From DATFVA01 sp963743325 (GTDB lineage: Bacteria > Bacteroidota > Ignavibacteria > Ignavibacteriales > Ignavibacteriaceae): a stretch of 64,000 nt of DNA. Shown piece by piece: positions 17,121 through 26,847 of this stretch; the stretch's first letter is position 1; each line of letters begins with the position of its first letter. The DNA lies in contig CAVUOZ010000006.1 in assembly GCA_963743325.1 (NCBI GenBank), forward strand, positions 1-64,000, read 5' to 3'. A program made the position numbers and the translations under genes. The notes under the pieces are model-generated. The model ran no database searches. It saw only the letters and a list, made by a program, of their open reading frames with translations, and was not told the DNA's origin.

Positions 17121-18198
17121 TTATAATGGATAATATGCGGCACAAACTCCTTCAGATGAAACCATTGGTGCGCCGTGCGGATGTTCCGGTGTACATAAAC
17201 TGCCGAAAGCACTGCATTCAGAGGGTTTCTTTAATCCCTGCAACACTTCACCTGCAATGCATAAAGGTGATTCGTTTACTTCAACGTCCGCAACGTTGAA
17301 GACCTTTTCTGCATCAAATTCAGAATATGAATCTTTCAATCTGAATCCGCTTTGGGGTATGGTTCCTATACCGCGCCATTTACGGTCAACAGTGCGAAAC
17401 ACAGTTTTCAATAATTCCTTTGCGGGAATGTTTCCCTGTTTTGAAACAACCCTCCCGTACTGGTTTTCAACTTCATAACGTTTCTCTTCCAACTGCTCTT
17501 ACCGCCATGTAGATTCCCTGGAGAATATCGACCGGTTCAAATCCTGTTACAACAATCGGGATTTTATATTTATCAGACAAAGGGATATATTCCTCATATC
17601 CCATCACCGTGCATACATGTCCGGCTGCAAGGAATGCCTGGATCTTTGTTTCCCGGTTTGAAAGGAGGGCTTCAATAGCCGGAGGAACGAGGACATGAGA
17701 ACAGAGTATGGAGAAATTTTTTAATCCTCTTCTTTTTGCTTCTACAACAGCCATTGCATTTGCGGGGGCGGTAGTTTCAAAACCGACTGCGAAGAAGACG
17801 ACTTTTTTATCTTTATTCATTGCGGCAATATTAACAGCATCCAGCGGGGAAAATACTATCCTTACATCATGCCCGTTTGCCTTCACACTAAGAAGGTCAT
17901 CTTTTGAGCCTGGTACGCGGAGCATGTCGCCAAAGGAAGTAAAGATTACGTCATCATGCGAAGCAATAGTTAAAGCCTTATCTATCATCTCAAGGGGAGT
18001 GACACAAACCGGGCAGCCGGGACCATGAACAACCGTTAATTCTTCAGGCAGCATTTCTTCAATACCGTACTTCATAATAGTATGCGTCTGCCCGCCGCAT
18101 ATTTCCATAATGACATGGGGTTTAGTAATTGTTTTCTTTATCAGTCGCGAATAACCTTCAGCAGCTTTTGCACTTCTGAATTCATCTACGTACTTCAT
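17121..18198 (-). pseudogene. hypD: HypD, hydrogenase maturation factor, one frameshift
   Basis: HypD with HypC assembles the Fe(CN)2CO unit. The first frame shows MEICGGQTHTIMKYGIEEML, HGPGCPVCVTP, FTSFGDMLRVPGS, FFAVGFETTAPANA and HVCTVMGYEEY, all diagnostic HypD motifs including the active cysteines. It stops at 17473. The second frame carries EEKRYEVENQYGRVV, the DRKWRGIG motif and the C-terminal cluster-binding CIAGEVLQG...CSAFGSLCTPEHPHGAPMVSSEG segment. Removing one base near 17491-17500 joins them as VRQLEEKRYEVENQY. Apart from this lesion the protein is complete. It lies 27 bases after hypC and 27 bases before hypE. Confidence 0.84.
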
Positions 18199-18225
18199 TC
18201 TGTTTCCTTACTTTCATCAACCAGG

Positions 18226-18450
18226 TCACTCCATCTCTCTGAGCATTTCGATTGTTGACAAAGCTTCCTTTTCATCAACCTTGCTTAGAGCGAATCCGAC
18301 ATGCACAAGCACATAATCACCAACTTTAACATCATCGAGCCACTGCAGACATACATCTTTACCCACACCGGCAAAATTAACTTTGCCCATTTTTAACTCG
18401 GGTATAGTTTCATCAATTGAAACGACTTTACCCGGGATTGAAAGACACAT
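18226..18450 (-). CDS. hypC: HypC, hydrogenase assembly chaperone
   Basis: The 74-aa protein starts MCLSIPGKVVSIDE with the essential Cys2 and continues with VCLQWLDDVKVGDYVLVHVGFALSKVDE, the standard HypC fold signature. It carries the Fe(CN)2CO intermediate with HypD and delivers it to the large subunit. It is intact, unlike its neighbours hypF, hypD and hypE. It starts 3 bases after the hypF stop, and an AGGAG-like sequence (minus strand, near 18460) precedes it. Confidence 0.93.
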   Translation of the reverse strand: MCLSIPGKVVSIDETIPELKMGKVNFAGVGKDVCLQWLDDVKVGDYVLVHVGFALSKVDEKEALSTIEMLREME

Positions 18451-18453
18451 TTT

Positions 18454-20762
18454 TTACTCCTTTAATAGGGGAGATTTTATAGAAGACATTACAGCTGCTA
18501 TCTGACCGAGAGAGATTCCGCCGTCATTTGTCGGAATACGCTGATGACGGTAAACAGTAAATCCTGCAGACTCAAGTTCCTTTATTGTTCTTTCAAGAAG
18601 GAAAACATTCTGGAAACATCCGCCGCTTAGAACTACTTTCTGCAATCCGGATAATTTTAATATTTCCAAAATTATCATAACCAGTGTGTTGTGGAATTTA
18701 GCTGATATTACGGAACTGCTAATTCCTTTTTCCAGATCAGCAAGGATGCTTATAATAATTGGCTGCCAGCTGATTATCTTTTTCTCTTCTTCAACAATAT
18801 CAAAAGGATAGGAATTCAATTCGTTTTCATCTGCTGCGAATTCAAGCATCATTGCCGGTTGGCCTTCAAAATTCGAACGCTGGCTTATTCCGGCTATTGA
18901 GGAAACCGCATCAAATAGTCTTCCTGCACTTGATGTAAGAGGGGAGTTGATCTTTTTTCTGATCATCTGTTCTAATAAAATCTGTTCATGCTCCGTGAAA
19001 TTATTAAGCAGTTTTTTATTGACTGTGAATAAGTCGTCACCAAAAATTTTGATACAGAACTCCTGCAGCAGATCTTCGTGGTTCCTGTACTGCAAGCTCA
19101 CCTCCTGGCAGACAGAATTGTTCAAGCTGAGCAAAGTGTGAGAATTTATCTCCGTCATAAAGGAAAAACTCTCCACCCCAGATGGTGCCATCAGTGCCAT
19201 AACCTGTACCGTCCCAGGAAACACCAAGTACTTTTCCACTGATTCTATTCTCAGCATAGCATGAAGCAACATGCGCCTGATGATGCTGCACCTGAAGTGA
19301 TTCCCAACCGGTTGAGGCAGCGTATCTGGTTGAAATATAATCAGGATGAAGATCGCTGATTATTAATTCAGGGTTCATATCATAGATTTTTGTAAAATCA
19401 CTTATGACTTTTATAAAAGTCTTATATGCTTCTTCAGTCGAAAGGTCGCCTATATGCTGGCTGACAAATATATTGTTTCCAGAAGACACTGAAATATTAT
19501 TCTTCATATGTCCTCCTACGGAAAGATAATTTTTACAGCCATTATTGTGAATTTCTCTGTTGTTCAGCTGGACAGGCAGGGGGGCATATCCTCTTGAACG
19601 TCTAATCATCATTTCTCTTCCTGATACTATTCGGACAATGGAGTCATCGACATGCCGTACTATAGGTCTGTTGTGGATTAGAAAATAATCTGCTATATCG
19701 TGCAGCCGGTTAAACGCATCCTCCTCATTTATGCAGATGGGTTCTTCGGAAAGGTTACCGCTTGTGGCTATCACAGGAATTTCCAGATTATCCATCAACA
19801 AATGATGAAGGGGTGTGTAGGGAAGCATTATTCCGAGATAAGGATTTCCTGGAGCTATTGAATTCATCTATTTTAATTTTAAAGTTTTCGCCGGGTTTTC
19901 TTTTAAGAAGTACTATAGGGGATTCAGGGGAAGAGAGGAGCCGTTCTTCCATCGGGGAGACCAGACATACTTCTTTTATAGAATAAATCCCGGGAAACAT
20001 CAGCGCAAACGGTTTTTCATCACGGTGTTTTCTTTCCCGTAATTTTTTAATAACCCTTCTGTCATCCGCTCTGCAGATTAACTGATACCCTCCCAAGCCC
20101 TTTTAATGCCAAAATATGGCCTTCCAGAACAGAATTTACTGCGTCCTTCAGAGCATCGGATTTAGCTGATAATATTGTGCGGTTCCGGTCTGTTAACTCA
20201 ATATGGGGGCCGCAGTCAGGACATGCAATAGGTTGTGCATGAAACCGCCTGTTTGAAGGATCATTATATTCAGCCCGACATTTATCGCACATGACAAAAC
20301 ATTTCATAGATGTATTCGGGACGGTCATACGGAAGGGATTCAATAATGGAAAACCTCGGTCCACAATGTGTGCAGTTAATGAATGGATACATATAGCGGC
20401 GGTCATCAGGGTTAGTTCATTTCTTCGAGACATTCTTTGCATACGGCGATGTCAGGAAGTATAAATGCCGAAACTTTTCCGTTTTTTCCGCTCTCCCTGA
20501 TCTCAAATTTGTCAAAGCCTAAAGGATCAAGGTAGGAGAACTCCATACTCTGGATAATTGAATTTACCGGTTTTTCATTCCCGATTCTGATAATAAAATT
20601 ATCTAATGCGATTTTTTCTCCCTCGGCTTCAATAAAAACTCCCTGAGGTGAATTGAGGACAAACCCATTAAGGTTCATTGAGGATGCAAGCCGGAAAATA
20701 AAAGGTCTGAATCCAACCCCCTGTACCGCTCCGCGGATTACAACAGAAATTCGTGCAAACAT
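18454..20762 (-). pseudogene. hypF: HypF, carbamoyltransferase, five frameshifts
   Basis: HypF makes the carbamoyl group that becomes cyanide. In order, the fragments encode acylphosphatase (VVIRGAVQGVGFRPFIFRLA), two zinc-finger motifs (CKECLEEM; CTHCGPRFSII; CDKCRAEY...CPDCGPHI), the YrdC-like domain (LKGLGGYQLICRADD, IAPGNPYLGIMLPYTPLHH, VIATSGNLSEEPI) and the Kae1-like domain (HHQAHVASCYAENRISG, GVSWDGTGYGTDGTIWGGEF, VLSGGCFQNVFL, PTNDGGISLGQ). Reading frame is lost near 20411-20418, 20315-20320, 20087-20094, 19860-19868 and 19040-19050. Each break is repaired by dropping a single base. No domain is missing, so this is either very recent decay or local sequence error. Its ATG overlaps the hypA-hypB stop (TAATG). 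Confidence 0.85.
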
Positions 20763-21778
20763 TATGAGTAAATATTCGATTCAATCCACCCGCACCAGTC
20801 ACTTATTCCTGCTCCTGTTGTGCAGGATGTTTCAAATATTCTTAATTGTGGATTTATTGATAATGCATTATCTCTAATTTTTTCAACTGAACAATTAATG
20901 TACGGAAGAAGATCGATTTTATTTATTATCAAGACTGAAGCATTTCTAAACATTGCCGGGTATTTAAGAGGTTTATCGTCCCCCTCAGTTGTACTGAGTA
21001 CAAGAACCTTAACATTTTCACCAAGATCATAACCGGCCGGACAGACAAGATTCCCCACATTCTCAATAATCAGAAGCTGAACACCATTCAGGTTTAAATT
21101 ATTCAGCGCATCACGGACAAGTCCCGCTTCAAGATGGCATCCGCCGTTTGTAACTATTTGTGTAACTGAAACTTTAAGCATATTTATGCGCTGTGCATCA
21201 AGGTCAGTCTGCACGTCTCCTTCAATAACTGCAATCCTGATTTTGTCTTTCAGAAATTCAATTGTTTTTTCAACTATACTTGTCTTTCCTGACCCGGGAG
21301 AGCTAAGAATATTAAAAGAGAAAATATTTTTGTCTCTAAGTCCTTCTCTTATATTTGCCGCGATGGCATCATTCTTTTCAAGGACTTTCCGTTCAACTGT
21401 AATAAGACTCAATTTTACACCTCCGTTATTCTCTTCTTCAAATAATTCAATTTCTGTCACTAATAATTCATATCCTGTTATCACTTTAATATCTGTGCTG
21501 CCGCAATCAATGCAACTGAATGTGAAACCTTCAATTTCATTTACAGATCCGCATTTATTACACTTTACGGTAATTGGCACCTGCTCAATTTCCAGTTTCG
21601 GTCCGACAGAGTTTCCGGAAGAGTTTATAGCTTCAAAACAAAAATTGAGCGAATCGGGTATAATATTCTGAAGTTTACCGATCCTGATTCTTACTGATTT
21701 AATAAATCTTTTCTGATCAGCTTTAACGTACTGATCAATAATTCCGTTTATTTCGTAAGCTATAGAAAGTTCATGCAT
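20762..21778 (-). CDS. HypA-HypB fusion protein, nickel insertion
   Basis: Residues 1 to about 113 are HypA: MHELSIAYEI with the nickel-binding His2, and a zinc site C73, C76, C89, C92. Residues from about 125 are HypB: VLEKNDAIAANIREGL, the GTPase P-loop SSPGSGKTS near 159-167, EGDVQTDLDAQRI, GGCHLEAGLV with nickel/zinc ligands, ENVGNLVCPAGYDLG and NKIDLLPY. HypA and HypB normally are separate proteins that form a complex to load nickel into the large subunit. Here they are one open frame of 338 codons with a short acidic, Gly-containing linker (EEENNGG). The start overlaps the transporter stop (TGATG). The fusion appears genuine because no frame disturbance is seen around the joint. Confidence 0.9.
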   Translation of the reverse strand: MHELSIAYEINGIIDQYVKADQKRFIKSVRIRIGKLQNIIPDSLNFCFEAINSSGNSVGPKLEIEQVPITVKCNKCGSVNEIEGFTFSCIDCGSTDIKVITGYELLVTEIELFEEENNGGVKLSLITVERKVLEKNDAIAANIREGLRDKNIFSFNILSSPGSGKTSIVEKTIEFLKDKIRIAVIEGDVQTDLDAQRINMLKVSVTQIVTNGGCHLEAGLVRDALNNLNLNGVQLLIIENVGNLVCPAGYDLGENVKVLVLSTTEGDDKPLKYPAMFRNASVLIINKIDLLPYINCSVEKIRDNALSINPQLRIFETSCTTGAGISDWCGWIESNIYS

Positions 21779-22446
21779 CAGAATAATATCCAGTAAAATC
21801 CGATGAAAATTGCTGCAGCGCTAAAGCTGGCAAGCATTCTTTGAATAATTATGGTTCCTTTAACTTCAAGATATTTTGATAAGTATCCGATTATGGCTGC
21901 AAATGCTGTCATAGCTGCAAGCGTTCCGACTCCAAAAAACAATAGATAGAAAACGCCATCGATCCTTGAAGTAAACGCCAGGGCAGGGAGTATACCGAAA
22001 ATATGCGAGGTCCCGGCAAATCCATGCATGATACCGACTGCAAATGCAGTGTGAGTATGAAAATGGGCGTTGGGTGCTTCGTGAGACATTTCTTTTCCAT
22101 GTGAATGGAAATGAATATGTTTATTACCGTCGTGCTCATGGTAATGAACATGAACTTTGTTATAATAAGCTTTTCGTATTCCCCATAACCCGATCCCGAT
22201 CAAAATTATTCCGATTATTCTTTCGCTGTACCCGGAAATAAAATTCATGGGAATAATTTCTCTTAAAGCCAAACCGAGAAATCCGAGGAGGCAAACCCCT
22301 CCGGTATGTCCGATACCCCATTTGAAACCAATCGATATGGATTTGTCCCTGTTTTCAATCGCAAGTGGTGCAACAGCAGCGAGATGATCCGGGCCTGTTA
22401 GAACATGGATTGAGCCGGCAGCAAAACCTAATATTACAGAAAGCAT
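21778..22446 (-). CDS. nickel/cobalt transporter-like membrane protein (UreH/NicO-like)
   Basis: The 222-aa protein has about six membrane segments. The first contains HVLTGPDHLAAVAPLA, a metal-binding HxxxGPDH signature of UreH/NicO-type transporters. A cytoplasmic or periplasmic loop is extremely His-rich (YNKVHVHYHEHDGNKHIHFH and following), as expected for nickel handling. A later GIMHGFAGTSHIFGILPA segment repeats the His pattern. It is the first gene of the minus-strand hyp operon, overlapping hypA-hypB, so nickel supply for the hydrogenase is its probable role. Direction of transport is not provable from sequence. Confidence 0.8.
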   Translation of the reverse strand: MLSVILGFAAGSIHVLTGPDHLAAVAPLAIENRDKSISIGFKWGIGHTGGVCLLGFLGLALREIIPMNFISGYSERIIGIILIGIGLWGIRKAYYNKVHVHYHEHDGNKHIHFHSHGKEMSHEAPNAHFHTHTAFAVGIMHGFAGTSHIFGILPALAFTSRIDGVFYLLFFGVGTLAAMTAFAAIIGYLSKYLEVKGTIIIQRMLASFSAAAIFIGFYWILF

Positions 22447-22635
22447 ATTAACACAAAAAATGAATTAAAAAAAATTATATAGAATATACATATTCAAAAT
22501 ATCCTACCAGGAATTCCTTTGTAGAATCGATCTATTATAGAAAGAACAAGAATTAACTCAGATTATTTCCATCGTATATTATATGAGTTTACAATGAAAT
22601 TCTCTGAAAGACAAATACGCAATAGAGTCCAAACA

Positions 22636-24150
22636 TTATTTCAATAGAATCATTTTCTTAGTCTGTACATAGTGTCCTGCTTCAATTCTGTAAAAATAAA
22701 CTCCTGCAGATATAGCCGATGCATCAAATACAACCTCTAAGTAACCTGATTTCATAACTTCATTTTTTAATTCTTTGACTTTTTCACCCAGTAAATTATA
22801 TATTGATAGGTTGACGTGCACTTCCTGAGGAATTGAGAATCGTATTGTAGTACTCGGGTTAAATGGATTTGGATAGTTCTGTTCAAGTTCATATTTAACA
22901 GGAGCTGAGATAAATAAATTCACAATATTCGAGTAATTGATGCCTCCATTATAGTCAATTTGTTTTAATTTGTATGAATAATATCCGTTTTTAAGCTGTT
23001 GATCAGTAAATGAGTAGTTTGTTGTTTCACTTGTCGTACCGGATCCACCGATAAAAGCGATTTTTTTCCAGTCATTGCCGTCAAATGAACGGAGAATATC
23101 AAAGCCTGAGTTATTAAGTTCCGTTTTAGTAGTCCAGTTTAAACGGACATTGTTGTCATCTGCAGTTGCATTAAAACTGGTCATTTCAACAGGAATTACA
23201 TAATCGGTGTTGATTAAAAATTTTCCTTCAGAACCACAAATCAACCCGGTAAGGTTCTCTGTGAATTTAATTTTGTAAAGAGCAATTGTATTTCCCCCGT
23301 TAAAATCATTCACCCAGGTGATACCACCGTCTGTAGTTTTGTAAATCTGCTCCGGTGTACCGGCGACATAGGCAATTTGATCATTGAATATATGTACACC
23401 AGACATCAGACCGGTTCCACCGGCATTACCGGGTATCCAGTTTGTCCCGCCATCAGTTGTAACAAGTACTTTTCCATTTTCACCGCCGACTATTCCATAT
23501 TCAGGATTATAGAATTCTACCCCTGAAAATGAAGAAAAAGGTTCTCCCGAATAAATGACCGTCCAATGAAAACCGCCGTTGGTTGATTTGGAAATCTTTT
23601 CATCACCTCCAACCATGTAGAGAGTAGTTGAATCTGCAAAGCAAATATCCTCGACAGTCTGTTTTACACCGAAGGCATAATGCCATGTAGCACCTGCATC
23701 TGTAGTGACCAATACAGTTGAGGGGTAGGTAACCATAATTCCATTATCAGGGTCCCGAAATTCTACGATGTTGACATACATTGATCTTTTTTCAGAATTT
23801 ATGAGTATCCAGCTTAACCCGCCGTCTGTTGTTTTCATCAAATAATTCTGATAACCACCCACATATCCGACTTCAGTAGATGTGAAACAAACAGTTTTAA
23901 GACCTGGAATTGTGTCTTCTGAGATTTTTTGCCAGCTTAGTCCTTCGTTAGTCGTTTTAAGAATGATGCCATCCCCGCCTGAAACCGGATTCGATCCTAC
24001 AGCAAAACCGATATTACTCTGACCCGGCGGGAAACTCATATCATAAATTGCAAACGGATACTCTGTATTTATCCATTGCCAGCCCTGTGCCAGGATGTAT
24101 TGTGAAAAGATGAGGATGAATACTGCCGATAATTTTGCAATGCTTTTCAT
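22636..24150 (-). CDS. secreted YCF48/BNR-repeat protein with T9SS sorting domain
   Basis: A signal peptide (MKSIAKLSAVFILIFSQYILAQ) is followed by about six repeats of the type 'G...KTTDGG.SW', as in YCF48/photosystem II assembly-like beta-propellers. Examples are ILKTTNEGLSWQKI, LMKTTDGGLSWILI and IYKTTDGGITWV. A linker beta-sandwich (VRLNWTTKTELNNSGFDILR) precedes the type IX C-terminal domain YELEQNYPNPFNPSTTIRFS...SAGVYFYRIEAG...KKMILLK. The protein would be exported by T9SS and fixed at or released from the cell surface. The ligand is unknown. It is monocistronic as far as seen, convergent with nothing, and intact at 504 aa. Confidence 0.88.
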   Translation of the reverse strand: MKSIAKLSAVFILIFSQYILAQGWQWINTEYPFAIYDMSFPPGQSNIGFAVGSNPVSGGDGIILKTTNEGLSWQKISEDTIPGLKTVCFTSTEVGYVGGYQNYLMKTTDGGLSWILINSEKRSMYVNIVEFRDPDNGIMVTYPSTVLVTTDAGATWHYAFGVKQTVEDICFADSTTLYMVGGDEKISKSTNGGFHWTVIYSGEPFSSFSGVEFYNPEYGIVGGENGKVLVTTDGGTNWIPGNAGGTGLMSGVHIFNDQIAYVAGTPEQIYKTTDGGITWVNDFNGGNTIALYKIKFTENLTGLICGSEGKFLINTDYVIPVEMTSFNATADDNNVRLNWTTKTELNNSGFDILRSFDGNDWKKIAFIGGSGTTSETTNYSFTDQQLKNGYYSYKLKQIDYNGGINYSNIVNLFISAPVKYELEQNYPNPFNPSTTIRFSIPQEVHVNLSIYNLLGEKVKELKNEVMKSGYLEVVFDASAISAGVYFYRIEAGHYVQTKKMILLK

Positions 24151-24419
24151 AGTGATCTCCCTTGAAATATATTTTCACTTACAATATTCGATTCGGGTGA
24201 GAATTAAATGTTTTCTACGGAAAGATCGCGACCTTCCTCCATCGTCTCACCTTCACCATAAAGAAAAATCGCTGCTTTAAATCTGCAATTTTTAATTGAT
24301 AGAAGCAATAAAATTGTTTAAAAAGAAAGTAAAAAACACGATAATTGAGGGGTCATCGAGCTGAATTATTTTAACATCACAAGTCAGGAACCTCCTTAGC
24401 GGGAAAGTCTCTGCGAAAA

Positions 24420-24620
24420 TTATTTCAGCAGGATCATCTTCTTTGTCTTGACAACAGAACCTGTCCTCAACTAAAGAAATAGGTTCATTCTGAAGGATTT
24501 GAAGGTTCCAGTTTATTTCATAGGTACCAACTGGTTTTTCTTCCTTTGCAAGAATTGTCACTTCTTTTGCCAATATCTCATAAATTTTAAGTGTTACAAA
24601 TTCTAATGACGGTCTGAGAA
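24420..24620 (-). pseudogene. remnant of a T9SS C-terminal sorting domain
   Basis: On the minus strand the reading VTLKIYEILAKEVTILAKEEKPVG (in two pieces) then TYEINWN matches the late half of a T9SS sorting domain ('v.LkvYdilGkEVatLvnEekpaGtYeVnWna'). After a frame change the sequence GSVVKTKKMILLK and a stop at 24420 complete it. The middle 'GVYFYRL' part is corrupted. Only about 65 codons remain and no upstream gene body is found, so this is a fragment of a lost secreted protein. Confidence 0.6.
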
Positions 24621-24675
24621 ATGAAATGTTGTTAATGGATGAAACGGGTTAGGAGGGTTTTAGCTATATCGTCTA

Positions 24676-24728
24676 ATATTAAAATAAAAAGCTTATGCAA
24701 AATTGAATGATTTATTTTGCACAAGCTT
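24676..24728 (-). terminator. rho-independent terminator of the beta-barrel gene
   Basis: Arms AAGCTTATGCAAAAT (24689-24703) and ATTTTGCACAAGCTT (24714-24728) pair over 15 positions with one mismatch. On the minus strand the stem is followed by TTTTTATTTTAAT. It lies about 80 bases downstream of the minus-strand frame at 24811-25401. Confidence 0.65.
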
Positions 24729-24810
24729 TAATAAGTTAAATTAAAGTTAAACATTTTTTAACGAAAAATTGTAACCTGAACCTAAATCTTAAACAGTAAC
24801 ATTTGGAAAA

Positions 24811-25401
24811 CTAAAAACTAAATCTGACTCCCGCTATCATGTTAAAATAGCCGGGGACATCCGCTATGGAGATAGCAAGGTTTTCTGTATCGGCTCCCTG
24901 CGCACCTTCCCAGCTTTCTGTAAACTGGGTTTCATCTCCAAATGGGATCATATGTTTAAATTGAATGAATGGTTTGATAAGGCTGCTCACATTAAACACT
25001 ACTCCGTAAAATGCAAGTAATCCCATCTTGAGTTCTGATGTTCCTGTTAGAGTTCCTGTATTAAAAAGCGGTGGAACGGTAGTGATATCGGAGGTAAGTA
25101 ATAAGTTGACACCAAAACCTACACCGACAAAAGGAGATAAAATAAAATTATTAAAATTAAATCTGTGAATCGGCATTAAATCGAAAGAAAACATATTTGT
25201 ATTCCCGCCGCTTAATCCATTCGCGGTAAAAGTGCCTGATCCATTAAGACTATTCCAGGTGTTTTCAAAATAACTGAAAGATGACCAGGATGCTTCGACA
25301 TCTATATCTAATTTGTATAACCCTCCGGTCACCTCGGCCGGGATAACCAGGTAACCAATTGTTAATCCGGCATTAAAACTGGTTGATCCGGCATCAGCCA
25401 C
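24811..25401 (-). CDS. outer-membrane beta-barrel-like protein, probably 5'-truncated
   Basis: The coding frame shows repeated amphipathic beta-strands (FNFNNFILSPFVGVGFGVNL, SSLIKPFIQFKHMIPFGD) and ends with GYFNMIAGVRFSF, an aromatic C-terminal residue typical of outer-membrane barrels. The first possible start is GTG at 25401. However, the frame stays open a further 55 or so codons upstream (QLYLCPIFLWAYVGLKSSG, KGAVKISENGQIQVLNV) with no ATG and no signal peptide. A real 5' end seems to have been lost or shifted. It may be a porin-like protein of about 250 aa originally. Function is unknown. Confidence 0.55.
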   Translation of the reverse strand: MADAGSTSFNAGLTIGYLVIPAEVTGGLYKLDIDVEASWSSFSYFENTWNSLNGSGTFTANGLSGGNTNMFSFDLMPIHRFNFNNFILSPFVGVGFGVNLLLTSDITTVPPLFNTGTLTGTSELKMGLLAFYGVVFNVSSLIKPFIQFKHMIPFGDETQFTESWEGAQGADTENLAISIADVPGYFNMIAGVRFSF

Positions 25402-25871
25402 ATTAAGAACCTGTATCTGACCGTTTTCAGAAATTTTAACAGCCCCTTTTAATCCACTGGACTTTAACCCTACATAGGCCCAAAGAAAAATTGGGCATAA
25501 ATAGAGCTGGAAGAAATTATGAGCAGTGACGGTGCAAACCTCTGCTCTTAATACAGGCTTTACGTATATTGATCATAATCTGTAACGTTAGCCTGATTGT
25601 CGCGTCTTTTTTATTTGAATAAAAAGGAAATTAAAATTCTACGCGGGTGTCTGGAAAAATAAAAAATTTTCCCGCTTCAAGAACAATTAATTTTTTTATC
25701 TCCGCCTGAAAATTCTGTTGTTCCTAAATGATAAAAATATTATTAATCAAACATTATATATTTATTTGTGAGTTTCAAGATGTGAGGGAGTATTTATATT
25801 AGTTTTCTATCACGACTGTTGTTATTAACAAATGAAATCTTCGGTTTTACCCTGTAATCATAAGAAATCGC
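25402..25871. other. intergenic region holding an upstream open extension
   Basis: From about 25402 to 25570 the minus strand remains open in the frame of the beta-barrel gene, as described there. The rest (25590-25871) is AT-rich with stops in all frames, and I see no gene, repeat or hairpin in it. Confidence 0.4.
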
Positions 25872-26651
25872 TCAAAATCTCAGGGAAAGGCAGCTGAGTC
25901 CTCCATCCAGCTTTCTGAATTCGGAAACATCAACTTCAATAGTTTTATAACCTACCGCCTCAATTTTCCATTTAGTTTTGGGGAATCCTTTCGGAACTAA
26001 AACCTTATCGTTTATCCTAAGACTATTTGCTGCATATTCTTCATCATCATCAACCGGAATAATATTATATTTCTGAAATTCAGGCCGATCGATGAATCTG
26101 CTTGTTAGCAGTAAATTATTATTCTCAAGATAAGATGCTCCGGATTTGAGGTGAAGGATGTTCTCTAAAGCCACAGTTGAACCTGTAAATCCGTATTTTA
26201 CCAGAATATTTATCAGCTGATCAGCGCCGGACTGATTTGTCCTTTCAGATAATCCCGTATAAAAATGATTCCCGGCCATCATTACATCACCGGCATCAAG
26301 TGTACCCGGCGCCGAAATAGTTTCAACGATTGAATATAAATTTTCTATAACCGACCGCATCTCAATTATTTCACCTTTACGGGTTAAAGCACCCGGATTG
26401 GTGATGACAGCACATTCTGTGGTAAGCAGGGCAGCGTCTTCTACAAAAACAGAATCGGGATAATTTTCATCAGCCTCCAACACTGTGAGTTCAACACCGC
26501 ATCCCCGCAGAGCTTTAATATACTCCTGGTGCTGATCCTGAGCAAGGTCATAGTCCGGCATACTGAGATCAGAACTTGTTAAACCATGTACCAGGTTCCT
26601 GCAGGGCTTTCTTACTATTGCATTCTTAAATATTTTATTGATGTACCGCAT
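25872..26651 (-). CDS. dimethylarginine dimethylaminohydrolase-family protein
   Basis: The ATG at 26651 (MRYINKIFKNAIVRKPCRNLVHGL) is preferred to a start 60 codons upstream, because the upstream part is Tyr/Phe-rich and does not resemble the family. The protein (259 aa) follows the DDAH/arginine deiminase pentein fold: DQHQEYIKALRGCGVELTVL, YPDSVFVEDAALL (substrate-binding Asp/Glu), TLDAGDVM, GLSERTN, a catalytic His in HLKSGASY and a C-terminal catalytic Cys254 in GGLSCLSLRF. It would hydrolyse methylated arginine or a related guanidine compound in the cytoplasm. No other arginine gene is nearby. Confidence 0.85.
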   Translation of the reverse strand: MRYINKIFKNAIVRKPCRNLVHGLTSSDLSMPDYDLAQDQHQEYIKALRGCGVELTVLEADENYPDSVFVEDAALLTTECAVITNPGALTRKGEIIEMRSVIENLYSIVETISAPGTLDAGDVMMAGNHFYTGLSERTNQSGADQLINILVKYGFTGSTVALENILHLKSGASYLENNNLLLTSRFIDRPEFQKYNIIPVDDDEEYAANSLRINDKVLVPKGFPKTKWKIEAVGYKTIEVDVSEFRKLDGGLSCLSLRF

Positions 26652-26847
26652 TAAATTCAGAACAAATTTATTAAAAAATAGGGAAGTATTTGTGTCCCTG
26701 CTTAAATCCAGGATAAAGTTAAGGCTGTAAAAACTACCTAAACAACCCGGATATATTTTTCCCATCAGCTTATAATAATATAAGATGGAATATATGTTCC
26801 GTGAACTAATTAAGTGGTAATTAAAGCGCATTCAAAGCGCATTCAGA

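Noticed and set aside
16027..20762. Programmed +1 ribosomal frameshifting as the explanation of the hyp gene breaks
   Set aside because: The sites share no slippery codon, and only the hypF site at about 20411-20418 has a stop codon right at the shift. A prfB-like mechanism is therefore not supported; error or decay is simpler.
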